A DNA stretch of 64,000 nt from Bacillota bacterium (GTDB taxonomy: Bacteria > Bacillota > Bacilli > Bacillales_A > Planococcaceae): positions 45,548 to 109,547 of the forward strand of contig JAEXYZ010000108.1 of assembly GCA_023405135.1 (NCBI GenBank). The letters are read 5' to 3'. Each line of letters begins with the position of its first letter. The first letter of the stretch is position 1. The position numbers and the translations under genes are program-made. The notes beneath the pieces were generated by a model that did not search any database, had not been told where the DNA came from, and saw nothing but the letters and a program-made list of their open reading frames with translations. This document shows, piece by piece, positions 16,658 to 25,259 of the stretch.

Positions 16658-17191
16658 TTAATAATCATAGTCACTTGAAAGCATTTCATCATAATTTAGT
16701 TTAATTGCTTCATAAATAAATAGTGCAGCCATCAAATATGGTACAACTATGCGTTCGCCTAGTTTGTAAGGGTGAGGTAATAGTCCCCCTTTAATCTTCA
16801 TTGAAACATAAGTGTAAGCTAGTTCACTAAGTTTATTATTGTCGTCTTGTGGTTCACTTGAAACAACAGAAAATGGAATAAATTGATTGTATAGCTTTTC
16901 GGCAAGACTTAAAGCATTTGCATCATTGCAAGTAGATGTAAAAATACAAACTCGATCGACATCTGTCACAGTAGTATCAGGAGTCCATTTTTCTAAATTG
17001 TTAAATGGTTCTATACTTTGCAATGCATTTATTTCAATTGCTTGTAATTCACCGAAACAAGCAAAGTATACCTTGCCTTGTCCAACGCTTGCTTGAGCTA
17101 ATAAACGAGCCGTTTCTTCAATTGCTTCTTCTTCTGTTTGATTAATTTTTTGGAATAATCCACTCATTTGAGTAGAAAGTATTTTTGACAT
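16658..17191 (-). CDS. ywjG: DUF2529 protein YwjG
   Basis: 177 residues, matching the size and position of B. subtilis ywjG, which also lies between pyrG and spo0F. The fold is not clear from motifs; FACFGELQAIE, CIFTSTCNDANAL and VSMKIKGGLLPHPY look like conserved blocks of the DUF2529 family. A resemblance to sugar-isomerase (SIS) folds is possible, but function is unknown. AGAGGTGG precedes the ATG. It is transcribed away from spo0F, sharing the 170-base intergenic region with it. Confidence 0.8.
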   Translation of the reverse strand: MSKILSTQMSGLFQKINQTEEEAIEETARLLAQASVGQGKVYFACFGELQAIEINALQSIEPFNNLEKWTPDTTVTDVDRVCIFTSTCNDANALSLAEKLYNQFIPFSVVSSEPQDDNNKLSELAYTYVSMKIKGGLLPHPYKLGERIVVPYLMAALFIYEAIKLNYDEMLSSDYDY

Positions 17192-17364
17192 AGTTCCACC
17201 TCTCTAAACATTATAAAATTTTATTTTATCAAATGTAAAATGTAAATAGTTGTGAAGGACTTTCGTTAATAAAATAGAAAATTATGTTTAGGGGAAATAT
17301 TTTGGGGAATAAGGTTACTTGGTAATATATTGAAAAGTAAAACGACGTTAAGGGGAAAACAGCG

Positions 17365-17751
17365 ATGAAAAAAATATTAATAGTAGATGATCAAAAAGGT
17401 ATTCGTATATTATTAGATGAAGTTTTTTCTAGAGAAGGATATGAAATCCACCAGGCTTCTAACGGTCTTGAAGCACTTAATATACTAAAGGTAGAAGACA
17501 TTAACTGCGTTTTGCTAGATATGAAAATTCCTGGAATGAGCGGCTTAGACATACTAAAACATATTAGAGAAAATAAATTAAGTATACCTGTTTTTATGAT
17601 GACGGCTTTTAGGGAGCAAGAACTAATGAATGAGGCAAGAGAGTTAGGCGTGATTAACTATTTTACTAAACCGTTTAACATATTTGATATTCGAAATGAA
17701 GTAATAAATGTGTTAGAACAAGGTCAAAATTATTTAATTGAAGATAAGTAA
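17365..17751 (+). CDS. spo0F: Sporulation phosphorelay response regulator Spo0F
   Basis: 128 residues, a single receiver domain with no output domain. The acidic pocket Asp8-Asp9, phospho-acceptor Asp52 (LLDMKIPG), Thr80 (MMTAF) and Lys102 (FTKPF) are all in place, two positions lower than in B. subtilis Spo0F. It takes phosphate from sensor kinases and passes it to Spo0B on the way to Spo0A. The upstream region contains GAAGGACTT about 13 bases before AGAAAAT, loosely like a sigma-H promoter. No clear 0A box was seen. It is probably transcribed alone. Confidence 0.95.
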   Translation: MKKILIVDDQKGIRILLDEVFSREGYEIHQASNGLEALNILKVEDINCVLLDMKIPGMSGLDILKHIRENKLSIPVFMMTAFREQELMNEARELGVINYFTKPFNIFDIRNEVINVLEQGQNYLIEDK

Positions 17752-17902
17752 GGGAACCTATTACATAAAAATGAAAGCACATTATTGGTCTCAAAAATAA
17801 AGTGAAGAATGAAAAGTTTTGTGCCTTTAATTATGTTAGGATAATGATCTATACCATTATATGTTTTCTCAAATAAATAACTAAATTTTAATTTGAGGTG
17901 TG

Positions 17903-18256
17903 TTGAGAATTATAAAAATAGCTATTATTGTTCAATTTTTGGCAGGCATATTAGTTCTCTCGTTATTAGGAGTTTACTTTTTTGTTCAATACAATGTTAC
18001 TACTATAGAAAAACAGACTTATGCATATTTGCTAAACAAATATGATTCAGATGAAATTCACGATGTTCATGGGACAATAGGAAAAGGCCAATTATTTGTA
18101 GCAACAGTAGAATTTGAAGATGAGAAAGATGTTGTTTATGAATATGTGAAAATAGATGGTAAAATCGCTCAAAATTATCCATCTGTTGATACTAAGAAAT
18201 TTAAACATAGTGAATTTCAGGCACTCTTCAATGAAAATATGTTGACTGATTTTTAG
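17903..18256 (+). CDS. Small membrane-anchored protein, possibly DUF3139
   Basis: About 117 residues. A single N-terminal membrane helix (IAIIVQFLAGILVLSLLGVY) is followed by a ~90-residue soluble domain outside the cytoplasm with no cysteines or known catalytic motif. The layout fits the small DUF3139 family of Bacillales, but I cannot confirm this. The start is unclear: GTG at 17900 and TTG at 17903 both lie almost on top of GAGGTG, so a later non-standard start is possible. It is alone between spo0F and fba. Confidence 0.5.
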   Translation: MRIIKIAIIVQFLAGILVLSLLGVYFFVQYNVTTIEKQTYAYLLNKYDSDEIHDVHGTIGKGQLFVATVEFEDEKDVVYEYVKIDGKIAQNYPSVDTKKFKHSEFQALFNENMLTDF

Positions 18257-18302
18257 GAAATATATCCCATTTTAGTTACCTTTTAAAATTATGCTAAGGG
18301 GT

Positions 18303-18515
18303 AAAATTACAAAAAAGAGACATACTATAAGTAATTTATTTCTCTATCATATTGTTGTCGGCGCAGAAAACGATGTCGTCTCTTTTGAGACTATTATAAA
18401 GGCAAAAATTACTAAGAAAGTGGTTATACTAAGTAAGAATAATTTTGCGCCTTACGCTTCGCTGTCGGCGTAGAAAACGAAGTAGTCTCACTCTTGTGAG
18501 ACTACTTCGTTTTTG
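18303..18515 (+). repeat. Diverged tandem duplication of a terminator region
   Basis: The block from AAAATTAC (18303) through TGTCGGCGCAGAAAACGA (18355) and GTCTC-TTTT-GAGAC recurs as AAAATTAC (18405), TGTCGGCGTAGAAAACGA (18463) and the full terminator. The copies are offset by 102-108 bases. Together they fill the 18257-18575 gap before fba, apart from a short promoter/leader segment. Confidence 0.65.
18474..18514 (+). terminator. Strong terminator before fba
   Basis: AAAACGAAGTAGTCTCAC (18474-18491) pairs with GTGAGACTACTTCGTTTT (18496-18513), 18 perfect pairs around a TCTT loop. Confidence 0.9.
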
Positions 18516-18575
18516 CTATAGTTAATCTGGAATATTTATCTTGAAAATTTAATTTCTGTCCGAGGAGGATTATCG

Positions 18576-19430
18576 ATGCCATTAGTATCTATGAAAGAAA
18601 TGTTGATCAAAGCGAAAAGCGAAGGGTATGCGGTAGGGCAATTTAATATTAATAATTTAGAGTTTACACAAGCGATTTTATTAGCTGCGGAAGAGGAGAA
18701 ATCTCCAGTAATTCTTGGAGTATCTGAAGGCGCAGGTAAATATATGGGTGGATTTATTGCAGTTGTTCATATGGTAAAAGGATTAATGGAAAGCTACAAA
18801 ATTACTGTACCAGTAGCTATTCATTTAGACCATGGTTCAAGTTTTGAGAAATGTAAAGAAGCAGTAGATGCGGGTTTTACTTCAGTTATGATTGATGCTT
18901 CTCATCATCCTTTTGAGGAAAACGTACAAATTACAACTCAAGTAGTCGAGTATGCACATTCAAAAGGTGTTTCAGTTGAAGCGGAATTAGGATCTGTTGG
19001 TGGAGATGAGGATGGAGTTATTGGAGGAATCATCTATGCAGATCCACAAGAGTGTAAAGCGCTTGTAGAGCAAACAGAAATCGATTGTTTAGCACCTGCA
19101 TTAGGTTCTGTTCATGGACCATATAAGGGTGAACCTAACTTAGGTTTCGCTGAGATGGAGGAAATTTCCAAATTAACTGATCTTCCATTAGTATTACATG
19201 GTGGCACAGGTATTCCAACAAAAGATATTCAACGTTCAATCTCTTTAGGAACAGCAAAAATTAACGTAAATACTGAAAATCAAATTGCAGCAACAAAAGT
19301 GATTCGTGAGATTTTAGATAACGACAAAAAAGTATACGATCCACGCAAATACTTAGCACCAGCACGCGATGCGATTAAAGCGACAGTAATTGGTAAAATG
19401 CGTGAATTTGGAAGCTCACAAAAAGCATAA
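18576..19430 (+). CDS. fbaA: Class II fructose-1,6-bisphosphate aldolase
   Basis: 284 residues, usual for the Zn-dependent class II enzyme of Bacillales. Metal and substrate residues are in HLDHGSS, VHGPYKGEP and LHGGTGIP; VNTENQ near the C terminus is also a family block. It splits fructose-1,6-bisphosphate into dihydroxyacetone phosphate and glyceraldehyde-3-phosphate in glycolysis and runs in reverse in gluconeogenesis. GAGGAGG precedes the ATG. It is preceded by a strong terminator, so it has its own promoter. spo0F-fba order matches B. subtilis, with one small extra gene between. Confidence 0.96.
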   Translation: MPLVSMKEMLIKAKSEGYAVGQFNINNLEFTQAILLAAEEEKSPVILGVSEGAGKYMGGFIAVVHMVKGLMESYKITVPVAIHLDHGSSFEKCKEAVDAGFTSVMIDASHHPFEENVQITTQVVEYAHSKGVSVEAELGSVGGDEDGVIGGIIYADPQECKALVEQTEIDCLAPALGSVHGPYKGEPNLGFAEMEEISKLTDLPLVLHGGTGIPTKDIQRSISLGTAKINVNTENQIAATKVIREILDNDKKVYDPRKYLAPARDAIKATVIGKMREFGSSQKA

Positions 19431-19735
19431 GAAATTATAAAACAGGAGCAGAAAGGTTTAAAACTTGTTGAAAAATATTTACTATAATATGTAAACAATA
19501 CGATGCTCTGCTTTTCCTTTTTAATGTCTATTGCAAGTAGTTTAGCCCAACATAATTGTGATCCTTGTCGGCTAGATATAGATATACACTTCGGGCTTTA
19601 GACAACGCGCAGTAAAAGGCGCTTAAGCTTTTCTTATAATATTTACAGGAGAAGTGTCTGATTGTTTTCAATCGACCTTCTCTTCATTTTTAGTATTGGT
19701 AATATAAACAGCGTGAAAAACAAGGAGGACCAATT
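19431..19735 (+). other. Intergenic region between fbaA and the transaldolase gene
   Basis: No gene. AGCAGA (19447) with TCTGCTTTTCC (19507) could form a weak fbaA terminator across a long loop. A better hairpin lies at about 19651-19695: GAGAAG ... GATTG-TTTT-CAATC ... CTTCTC followed by TTCATTTTT. Confidence 0.4.
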
Positions 19736-20386
19736 ATGAAATTTTTTATTGATACAGCAAACTTTGACGAAATCAAAGAAGCACATTCATGGGGTATTTT
19801 ATCTGGAGTAACAACTAATCCATCGTTAGTGGCAAAAGAAGCGAACGTTTCATTTCATGAACGTTTACGTGAAATTGCTGAACTAGTTGACGGCTCAGTT
19901 AGTGGAGAAGTTATTTCACTCGATGCAGAAGGAATGATTAAAGAAGGGCTAGAATTAGCAGCAATTGCACCTAACATTACAGTGAAACTTCCGATGACTC
20001 CAGATGGATTAAAAGCGTGTAAATTCTTCTCAGAAAAAGGAATTAAAACGAATGTTACTCTTATTTTTAGTGCTAACCAAGCATTAATGGCAGCTCGTGC
20101 AGGTGCAACTTATGTATCTCCATTCGTTGGTCGTCTTGATGACATCGGTATAACAGGCTCTGAATTAATTGCAACAATTGCGGATATTTTTGCAATTCAT
20201 GATATACAAACAGAAATTATTGCAGCATCAATTCGTCACCCTCAACATATTACAGATGTAGCATTAGCTGGAGCGGATATAGCAACAACACCTTTTAAAG
20301 TATTAAAACAACTATTCCACCATCCATTAACAGATAAAGGAATAGAAGGGTTTTTAGCTGACTGGGAAAATAGAAAGAGTAAATAA
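19736..20386 (+). CDS. tal: Transaldolase / fructose-6-phosphate aldolase family
   Basis: 216 residues, the short TalC/MipB-type form. MKFFIDTANFDEIKEA opens the barrel. Lys84 in ITVKLPMT is the Schiff-base lysine, and TNVTLIFS and SPFVGRLDD are conserved. It moves a dihydroxyacetone unit between sugar phosphates in the pentose phosphate pathway. Some family members act instead as fructose-6-phosphate aldolases; the B. subtilis neighbour at this locus (YwjH) is a transaldolase. AAGGAGG precedes the ATG. It follows fbaA and precedes murZ as in B. subtilis. Confidence 0.93.
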   Translation: MKFFIDTANFDEIKEAHSWGILSGVTTNPSLVAKEANVSFHERLREIAELVDGSVSGEVISLDAEGMIKEGLELAAIAPNITVKLPMTPDGLKACKFFSEKGIKTNVTLIFSANQALMAARAGATYVSPFVGRLDDIGITGSELIATIADIFAIHDIQTEIIAASIRHPQHITDVALAGADIATTPFKVLKQLFHHPLTDKGIEGFLADWENRKSK

Positions 20387-20834
20387 TTTTTCTTCTAGAA
20401 AGACTTGTTTTTAGAAAAAATGTTTAAAAAACATGCATCCAAGGGAAAGGTTAAATTAACTTTTCTTCCTAATAAAGCAACAGGGACATGTCCTAACAGT
20501 CAACAAAAATTGTAAATTAAATAATATAGAGAGAAAAATTGAAAAAAATCGATTTTCTTTCTAAAAAATCAGCTTTAAATTGTGAAAAAGGTAAATAATA
20601 AAATGTAATAATTAAAATAGATAGTTAGTCACCTTTATCTTCATTTATCAGTAGACTTCCACCTCTATAGGTACTCCTAACGGTTACTTGTCGTTAATAA
20701 TATAGACTGAATGAAGATAAAACCTCCGGCAAGTCTAGGCTAGCCGAGGCGTAATTGATTTAAGAAAGTGAGCGATAGTTGAGAAAAAAGAATTATAATA
20801 AGTGAAACTTTCCAATCATGAGGGAGAACGCATA
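20387..20834 (+). promoter_or_regulatory. Structured leader region of murZ
   Basis: 448 bases without a gene. TTTATCTTCATT-TAT-CAGT (20634-20652) pairs with ACTGAATGAAGATAAA (20706-20721), 16 pairs with one three-base bulge. The enclosed arm holds a smaller AACG/CGTT hairpin. A second hairpin follows directly: CCTCCGGC (20723-20730) with GCCGAGG (20743-20749). No T-run follows. TTGTGA at 20580 with TGTAAT at 20604 is a possible promoter. It does not match a riboswitch class I know. Confidence 0.45.
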
Positions 20835-22115
20835 ATGGATGTTTATAAAATTAATGGTGGAAATCGTCTTAAAGGTACAGTCAAAATAAGTGGAGCAAAA
20901 AATAGTGCGGTTGCTTTAATTCCAGCATCAATCTTAGCCAATTCTTCCGTTACTATTGGTGGAATTCCAGAAATTTCAGATGCTTGGACGCTAAAAGCAT
21001 TATTAGAGGAAATTGGTGGAACAGTTAGTTTTGAAAATGGAAAAATGACGATAGATCCTACAAATATGCTAGCAATTCCTTTGCCTAATGGAAATGTGAA
21101 AAAACTTCGTGCGTCATATTACTTAATGGGGGCGATGTTGGGACGCTTTAAAAAAGCAGTCATTGGTTTACCAGGTGGTTGCTTTTTAGGTCCGCGTCCT
21201 ATTGATCAGCATATAAAAGGATTTGAAGCTTTAGGGGCGAAGGTAACAAACGAACATGGTGCTATTTATTTACGTGCCGAAGAATTAACTGGTGCAAAAA
21301 TTTACTTAGACGTTGCAAGTGTAGGTGCAACGATTAATATTATGCTGGCAGCCGTTCGGGCAAAAGGGCGTACCGTTATCGAAAACGCCGCAAAAGAACC
21401 AGAAATTATTGATGTTGCTACATTACTTAATAATATGGGAGCAAATATAAAAGGTGCGGGTACGAGTGTTATTCGTATTGATGGAGTAGACGAACTTCAT
21501 GGTACAAAACATACAATTATTCCGGATCGCATAGAAGCAGCTACATTTATGATTATGGCAGCTGCAATAGGTGATGGGGTAACAATCGATAATATTATCC
21601 CTTTCCATCTAGAAGCGGTTACAGCAAAATTACGTGAAATGGGTGTCAAAGTTGTAGAAGGAGAAGAAAGCATCTTTATTTCAAGAACAGATGTACTTCA
21701 AGCTGTAGATGTTAAAACCCTCGTTTATCCTGGGTTCCCCACTGACGTCCAACAACCACTCTCCGTTTTAATGACACAAGCAGTCGGTGCCTCAAAAGTG
21801 ACTGATACGATTTATACAGCTCGTTTTAAACATATTGATGAACTGCGTCGTATGAATGCAAACGCACGAGTGGAAGGGAATACTGCAATCATTCAAGGAC
21901 CAACAAAACTTCATGGCTCAAAGGTAACTGCAACAGATTTACGTGCGGGGGCGGCTTTAGTTTTAGCTGGATTAATTGCAGAAGGTGAAACAGAAATTAG
22001 AGAAATTTATCATATTGAGCGAGGCTATAGTTCGCTTATTGAAAAACTATGTGCTCTCGGTGCAAATATTCGTCGTGAAACAATTGCAGTAAGTACAATT
22101 AAAAGAGCTGAGTAA
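20835..22115 (+). CDS. murZ: UDP-N-acetylglucosamine 1-carboxyvinyltransferase (second MurA, MurZ type)
   Basis: 426 residues from the ATG at 20835, after AGGGAG; an upstream in-frame ATG adds residues unlike the family. It joins enolpyruvate from PEP to UDP-GlcNAc, the first committed step of peptidoglycan synthesis. The active Cys116 lies in GLPGGCFLGPRPID, the fosfomycin target. KISGAKNSAVALIPA at the N terminus and the final ERGYSSLIEKLCALGA fit the MurA fold. A second paralogue lies at 46921-48246; two copies are normal for low-GC Gram-positives. Its position between tal and glpX/rho matches B. subtilis murZ (murAB). Confidence 0.94.
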   Translation: MDVYKINGGNRLKGTVKISGAKNSAVALIPASILANSSVTIGGIPEISDAWTLKALLEEIGGTVSFENGKMTIDPTNMLAIPLPNGNVKKLRASYYLMGAMLGRFKKAVIGLPGGCFLGPRPIDQHIKGFEALGAKVTNEHGAIYLRAEELTGAKIYLDVASVGATINIMLAAVRAKGRTVIENAAKEPEIIDVATLLNNMGANIKGAGTSVIRIDGVDELHGTKHTIIPDRIEAATFMIMAAAIGDGVTIDNIIPFHLEAVTAKLREMGVKVVEGEESIFISRTDVLQAVDVKTLVYPGFPTDVQQPLSVLMTQAVGASKVTDTIYTARFKHIDELRRMNANARVEGNTAIIQGPTKLHGSKVTATDLRAGAALVLAGLIAEGETEIREIYHIERGYSSLIEKLCALGANIRRETIAVSTIKRAE

Positions 22116-22212
22116 AAATAGAAAATATCATAAAAAAAGATAGAAAAAAATATGTTACAATAGATGGAACATATAGTTTCGGTAATTACCGAAAACAGGA
22201 GGCAAATGAAGA

Positions 22213-23175
22213 ATGGAACGTAGTTTAACGATGGAAGTAGTACGTGTAACAGAGGCAGCAGCAATCGCTTCTGCGAAATGGATGGGACGCGGATTAAAAG
22301 AGGAAGCAGATGATGCAGCAACAACAGCAATGCGTGCATTATTCGATACAATTCCAATGCATGGTACTGTTGTGATTGGTGAAGGCGAAATGGATGAAGC
22401 ACCTATGCTTTATATCGGAGAGGAGCTTGGCCAACGTAACGGCGGACCACATGTGGATATTGCAGTCGATCCTCTAGAAGGAACGAACATCGTTGCAAAA
22501 GGAACAAACGGAGCAATTACAGTACTTGCTATTGCAGACCGTGGTAACTTATTGAATGCACCAGATATGTATATGGAAAAGTTAGCTGTAGGACCGGAAA
22601 GCAAAGGAAAAGTTGACATAAATGCGTCAGTAACAGATAATTTAAAAGCAGTAGCAAAAGCTAAAAACAAAAATATATCTGACGTGGTGGCTATTTTATT
22701 AGATCGTCCTCGCCATCAACATATTGTAGATGAAATTCGCGAAGCAGGCGCTCGTATTAAATTTATCCAAGATGGCGACGTAAACGCTGCTATTAGTACA
22801 GCATTTGATGAAACTGGTATTGATATAATGTTTGGTACTGGTGGCGCTCCTGAAGGTGTAATATCTGCTGTAGCGTTAAAATGTTTAGGCGGCGATTTCC
22901 AAGCGAAATTAATACCAGAAGATGATGCTCAAATAGAGCGATGCAAAAAAATGGGTATTGATTTAGAAAAAGTGTTATACTTAGAAGACTTAGTAAAAGG
23001 TGACGATGCAATTTTTGCTGCAACTGCTGTAACAGATAGCGAGCTTTTAAGAGGCGTACAATATAAAGGGGACTATTGCTTAACGCACTCAGTAGTAATG
23101 CGTGCAAAAACAGGAACAGTTCGTTTCATCGAAGGTCGTCATAGTATTGACAAAAAACCTAGATACGTAAAATAA
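22213..23175 (+). CDS. glpX: Class II fructose-1,6-bisphosphatase GlpX
   Basis: 320 residues. It removes the 1-phosphate of fructose-1,6-bisphosphate in gluconeogenesis, the reverse step to phosphofructokinase. Family motifs: VIGEGEMDEAPMLYIGEELG and DIAVDPLEGTN (metal-binding Asp/Glu), FIQDGDVNAAI, and FGTGGAPEGVISAVALKCLG. AGGAGG lies ten bases before the ATG at 22213. It follows murZ by about 100 bases and is followed by a terminator. With fbaA and tal nearby, central carbon metabolism is well represented. Confidence 0.95.
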   Translation: MERSLTMEVVRVTEAAAIASAKWMGRGLKEEADDAATTAMRALFDTIPMHGTVVIGEGEMDEAPMLYIGEELGQRNGGPHVDIAVDPLEGTNIVAKGTNGAITVLAIADRGNLLNAPDMYMEKLAVGPESKGKVDINASVTDNLKAVAKAKNKNISDVVAILLDRPRHQHIVDEIREAGARIKFIQDGDVNAAISTAFDETGIDIMFGTGGAPEGVISAVALKCLGGDFQAKLIPEDDAQIERCKKMGIDLEKVLYLEDLVKGDDAIFAATAVTDSELLRGVQYKGDYCLTHSVVMRAKTGTVRFIEGRHSIDKKPRYVK

Positions 23176-23188
23176 CTTCAATTAATTG

Positions 23189-23236
23189 AGATGCCTGATG
23201 ATAAAAGATCTTCCTATTGAATCGGGCATCTTTCCT
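23189..23236 (+). terminator. Terminator of glpX
   Basis: AGATGCCTGAT (23189-23199) pairs with ATCGGGCATCT (23221-23231), followed by TTTCC. Confidence 0.7.
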
Positions 23237-23327
23237 ACAAATCTTTTCTTACTTAATTACCCTACTGCAAGAAAACTTCCAACATATGAGTATATGAAAA
23301 TTAAATTAAAAAGACTGGAGAAATGCT

Positions 23328-24611
23328 ATGTCGGCTCTTACAATAGCTCAATTAGAAAATATGACGTTAAAAGAGTTATATGCTCTTGCGCGTGATTATA
23401 AGATTTCATATTATAGTAAATTAACAAAAAAAGAATTAATTTTTGCTATTTTGAAATCTCGTTCTGAACAAGAAGGCTTCTTCTTTATGGAAGGTGTCCT
23501 TGAGATAGTGAATCAAGAAGGGTTTGGGTTCCTTCGACCAATTAACTATTCTCCCTCAAAAGAGGATATTTATATTTCTGCTTCACAAATTCGCCGTTTT
23601 GATTTACGTAATGGTGACAAAGTTTCGGGTAAAGTTCGTCCACCGAAAGAAAACGAACGTTATTATGGTTTACTACAAGTCGATGCAGTTAATGGAGAAG
23701 ATCCAGAAATCGCAAAAGAACGTGTTCATTTTCCAGCATTAACACCGCTATACCCAGACCGTCAAATTAAGCTTGAAACTACACCTACTAAGCTATCTAC
23801 TCGTATTATGGATTTAGTAGCGCCGGTAGGATTTGGTCAACGCGGTTTAATTGTAGCACCGCCAAAAGCAGGGAAAACTTCTCTATTAAAAGAAGTAGCA
23901 AATGCTATAACAACAAATTATCCTGAAGCAGAATTAATTGTTTTACTAATCGATGAACGTCCTGAAGAGGTAACGGATATTGAACGTTCTGTAAATGCGG
24001 ATGTTGTAAGCTCTACTTTTGATGAGGTTCCTGAAAATCATGTAAAGGTTGCAGAGCTAGTGCTAGAACGTGCTCGTCGATTAGTTGAACATAAACGTGA
24101 TGTTATTATTTTAATGGATTCGATTACACGACTAGCTCGTGCATACAATTTAGTTATTCCTCCAAGTGGTCGTACACTTTCCGGTGGTATCGATCCAGCA
24201 GCATTCCATAGACCAAAACGATTCTTTGGTTCTGCTCGTAATATAGAGGAAGGTGGAAGCTTAACGATTTTAGCGACTGCGTTAGTTGATACAGGTTCTC
24301 GAATGGACGAGGTAATTTATGAAGAATTCAAAGGAACGGGTAATTTAGAGCTTCATTTAGATCGCAATTTAGCAGAACGTCGCATCTTCCCGGCGCTAGA
24401 TATTCGTCGTTCTGGTACGCGAAAAGAAGAATTGTTAATTCCTTCAGAACAGCTTGAAAAGTTATGGGCAATTCGTAAAACATTTTCAGATGCACCTGAT
24501 TTTGCAGAACGCTTCCTAAAAAAATTACGTTGTACGAAAACGAACGAAGAATTTTTCGATAAATTAAATGAAGATATGAAGAAGGCTACAAAAGGAAAGG
24601 GACTAATCTAA
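23328..24611 (+). CDS. rho: Transcription termination factor Rho
   Basis: 427 residues. The N-terminal SAP-like helix region (LENMTLKELYALARDYKI) precedes a cold-shock-type RNA-binding domain (EGFGFLRP). The RecA-like motor has Walker A APPKAGKTSLL and Walker B IILMDSITRLARAYN. The hexamer loads on C-rich RNA and pulls transcripts from RNA polymerase. Rho has no large insertion, as in B. subtilis. The ATG at 23328 has a GGAG site nine bases before. The glpX-rho-rpmE order is conserved. Confidence 0.97.
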   Translation: MSALTIAQLENMTLKELYALARDYKISYYSKLTKKELIFAILKSRSEQEGFFFMEGVLEIVNQEGFGFLRPINYSPSKEDIYISASQIRRFDLRNGDKVSGKVRPPKENERYYGLLQVDAVNGEDPEIAKERVHFPALTPLYPDRQIKLETTPTKLSTRIMDLVAPVGFGQRGLIVAPPKAGKTSLLKEVANAITTNYPEAELIVLLIDERPEEVTDIERSVNADVVSSTFDEVPENHVKVAELVLERARRLVEHKRDVIILMDSITRLARAYNLVIPPSGRTLSGGIDPAAFHRPKRFFGSARNIEEGGSLTILATALVDTGSRMDEVIYEEFKGTGNLELHLDRNLAERRIFPALDIRRSGTRKEELLIPSEQLEKLWAIRKTFSDAPDFAERFLKKLRCTKTNEEFFDKLNEDMKKATKGKGLI

Positions 24612-24689
24612 AGTAACTTAGCTTATTCTTCAGAAAAAATCAATTTCATCTTTTTTATTGCGTTCATTTTTAAATCTTGTTATAATATT

Positions 24690-24794
24690 TTAGTATGTAA
24701 CGTGTGCATATGTAACTGGCATATTCGGGTTATGTAAGGCGCAGTACGAATATTACTCTGTTCCAGATGGTTCAGGGCGAGAGGAGAAACGAAT
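24690..24794 (+). promoter_or_regulatory. Probable L31 autoregulatory leader
   Basis: ATATTCG (24721-24727) pairs with CGAATAT (24747-24753), and CTCTG (24755-24759) with CAGGGCGAGAG can form a second stem that reaches the ribosome site. Firmicute rpmE genes commonly carry a structured leader bound by L31. The position fits, but I did not match a model. Confidence 0.4.
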
Positions 24795-24995
24795 ATGAAA
24801 CAAGGAATTCATCCAGATTACAAAACTGCAACAGTAACTTGCTCTTGCGGTAACACATTTGAAACTGGTTCAGTAAAAGAAAAAATTGTTGTTGAGTTTT
24901 GCAACGAATGTCACCCATTCTATACTGGCCGTCAAAAATTCGCGTCTGCTGACGGACGTGTGGATCGTTTCAACAAAAAATACGGTCTTAAATAA
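24795..24995 (+). CDS. rpmE: Ribosomal protein L31, zinc-binding type
   Basis: 66 residues. The paired cysteines CSCG and CNECHP make this the C+ (zinc-binding) form. YTGRQKFASADGRVDRFNKKY is the conserved C-terminal half of L31. L31 bridges the two ribosomal subunits; the zinc form can serve as a zinc store and be replaced by a Cys-less paralogue under zinc starvation. GAGAGGAG precedes the ATG. It is followed by a terminator. Confidence 0.97.
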   Translation: MKQGIHPDYKTATVTCSCGNTFETGSVKEKIVVEFCNECHPFYTGRQKFASADGRVDRFNKKYGLK

Positions 24996-25005
24996 GAACT
25001 TTATA

Positions 25006-25041
25006 AAATGCCTGCCAAGCAACTGCTGGCAGGCATTTTTT
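25006..25041 (+). terminator. Terminator of rpmE
   Basis: AAATGCCTGCCA (25006-25017) pairs perfectly with TGGCAGGCATTT (25027-25038), with a T-run. Confidence 0.92.
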
Positions 25042-25082
25042 AGATATTTGAAAGTGAATAGTGAAAATGCGTAACAAGAGCA

Positions 25083-25200
25083 AGTGGCGGAAAAAAGTTA
25101 TAAACCGTCGGAAATATCACTAGAAGTGACGGAAATATTACTTAAAGTGGCGGAAAAATCACTCATAGTGACGGAAATGTCTCCTTAAGTGGAGAAATGT
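25083..25200. repeat. Intergenic tandem array B (21-bp unit)
   Basis: Five exact-period 21-bp units start at 25083, 25104, 25125, 25146 and 25167, with a partial sixth to about 25200. A typical unit is AGTGACGGAAATATTACTTA plus one A; GTGGCGG and GTGACGG alternate at the head. The array begins 40 bases after the rpmE terminator and ends 60 bases before the tdk start. Confidence 0.88.
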
Positions 25201-25259
25201 TTCAATGCAATCAAACATTATTCAAAATATATCACAAGAAAAGAGGTTCGCAATTTACC

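Noticed and set aside
18291..18473. 60-codon frame before fba
   Set aside because: It lies inside the duplicated terminator region, has no ribosome site and no protein-like composition.
20706..20721. TGAATGA as a second FadR box before murZ
   Set aside because: The second half-site is absent at the right distance; the word is part of the leader stem instead.
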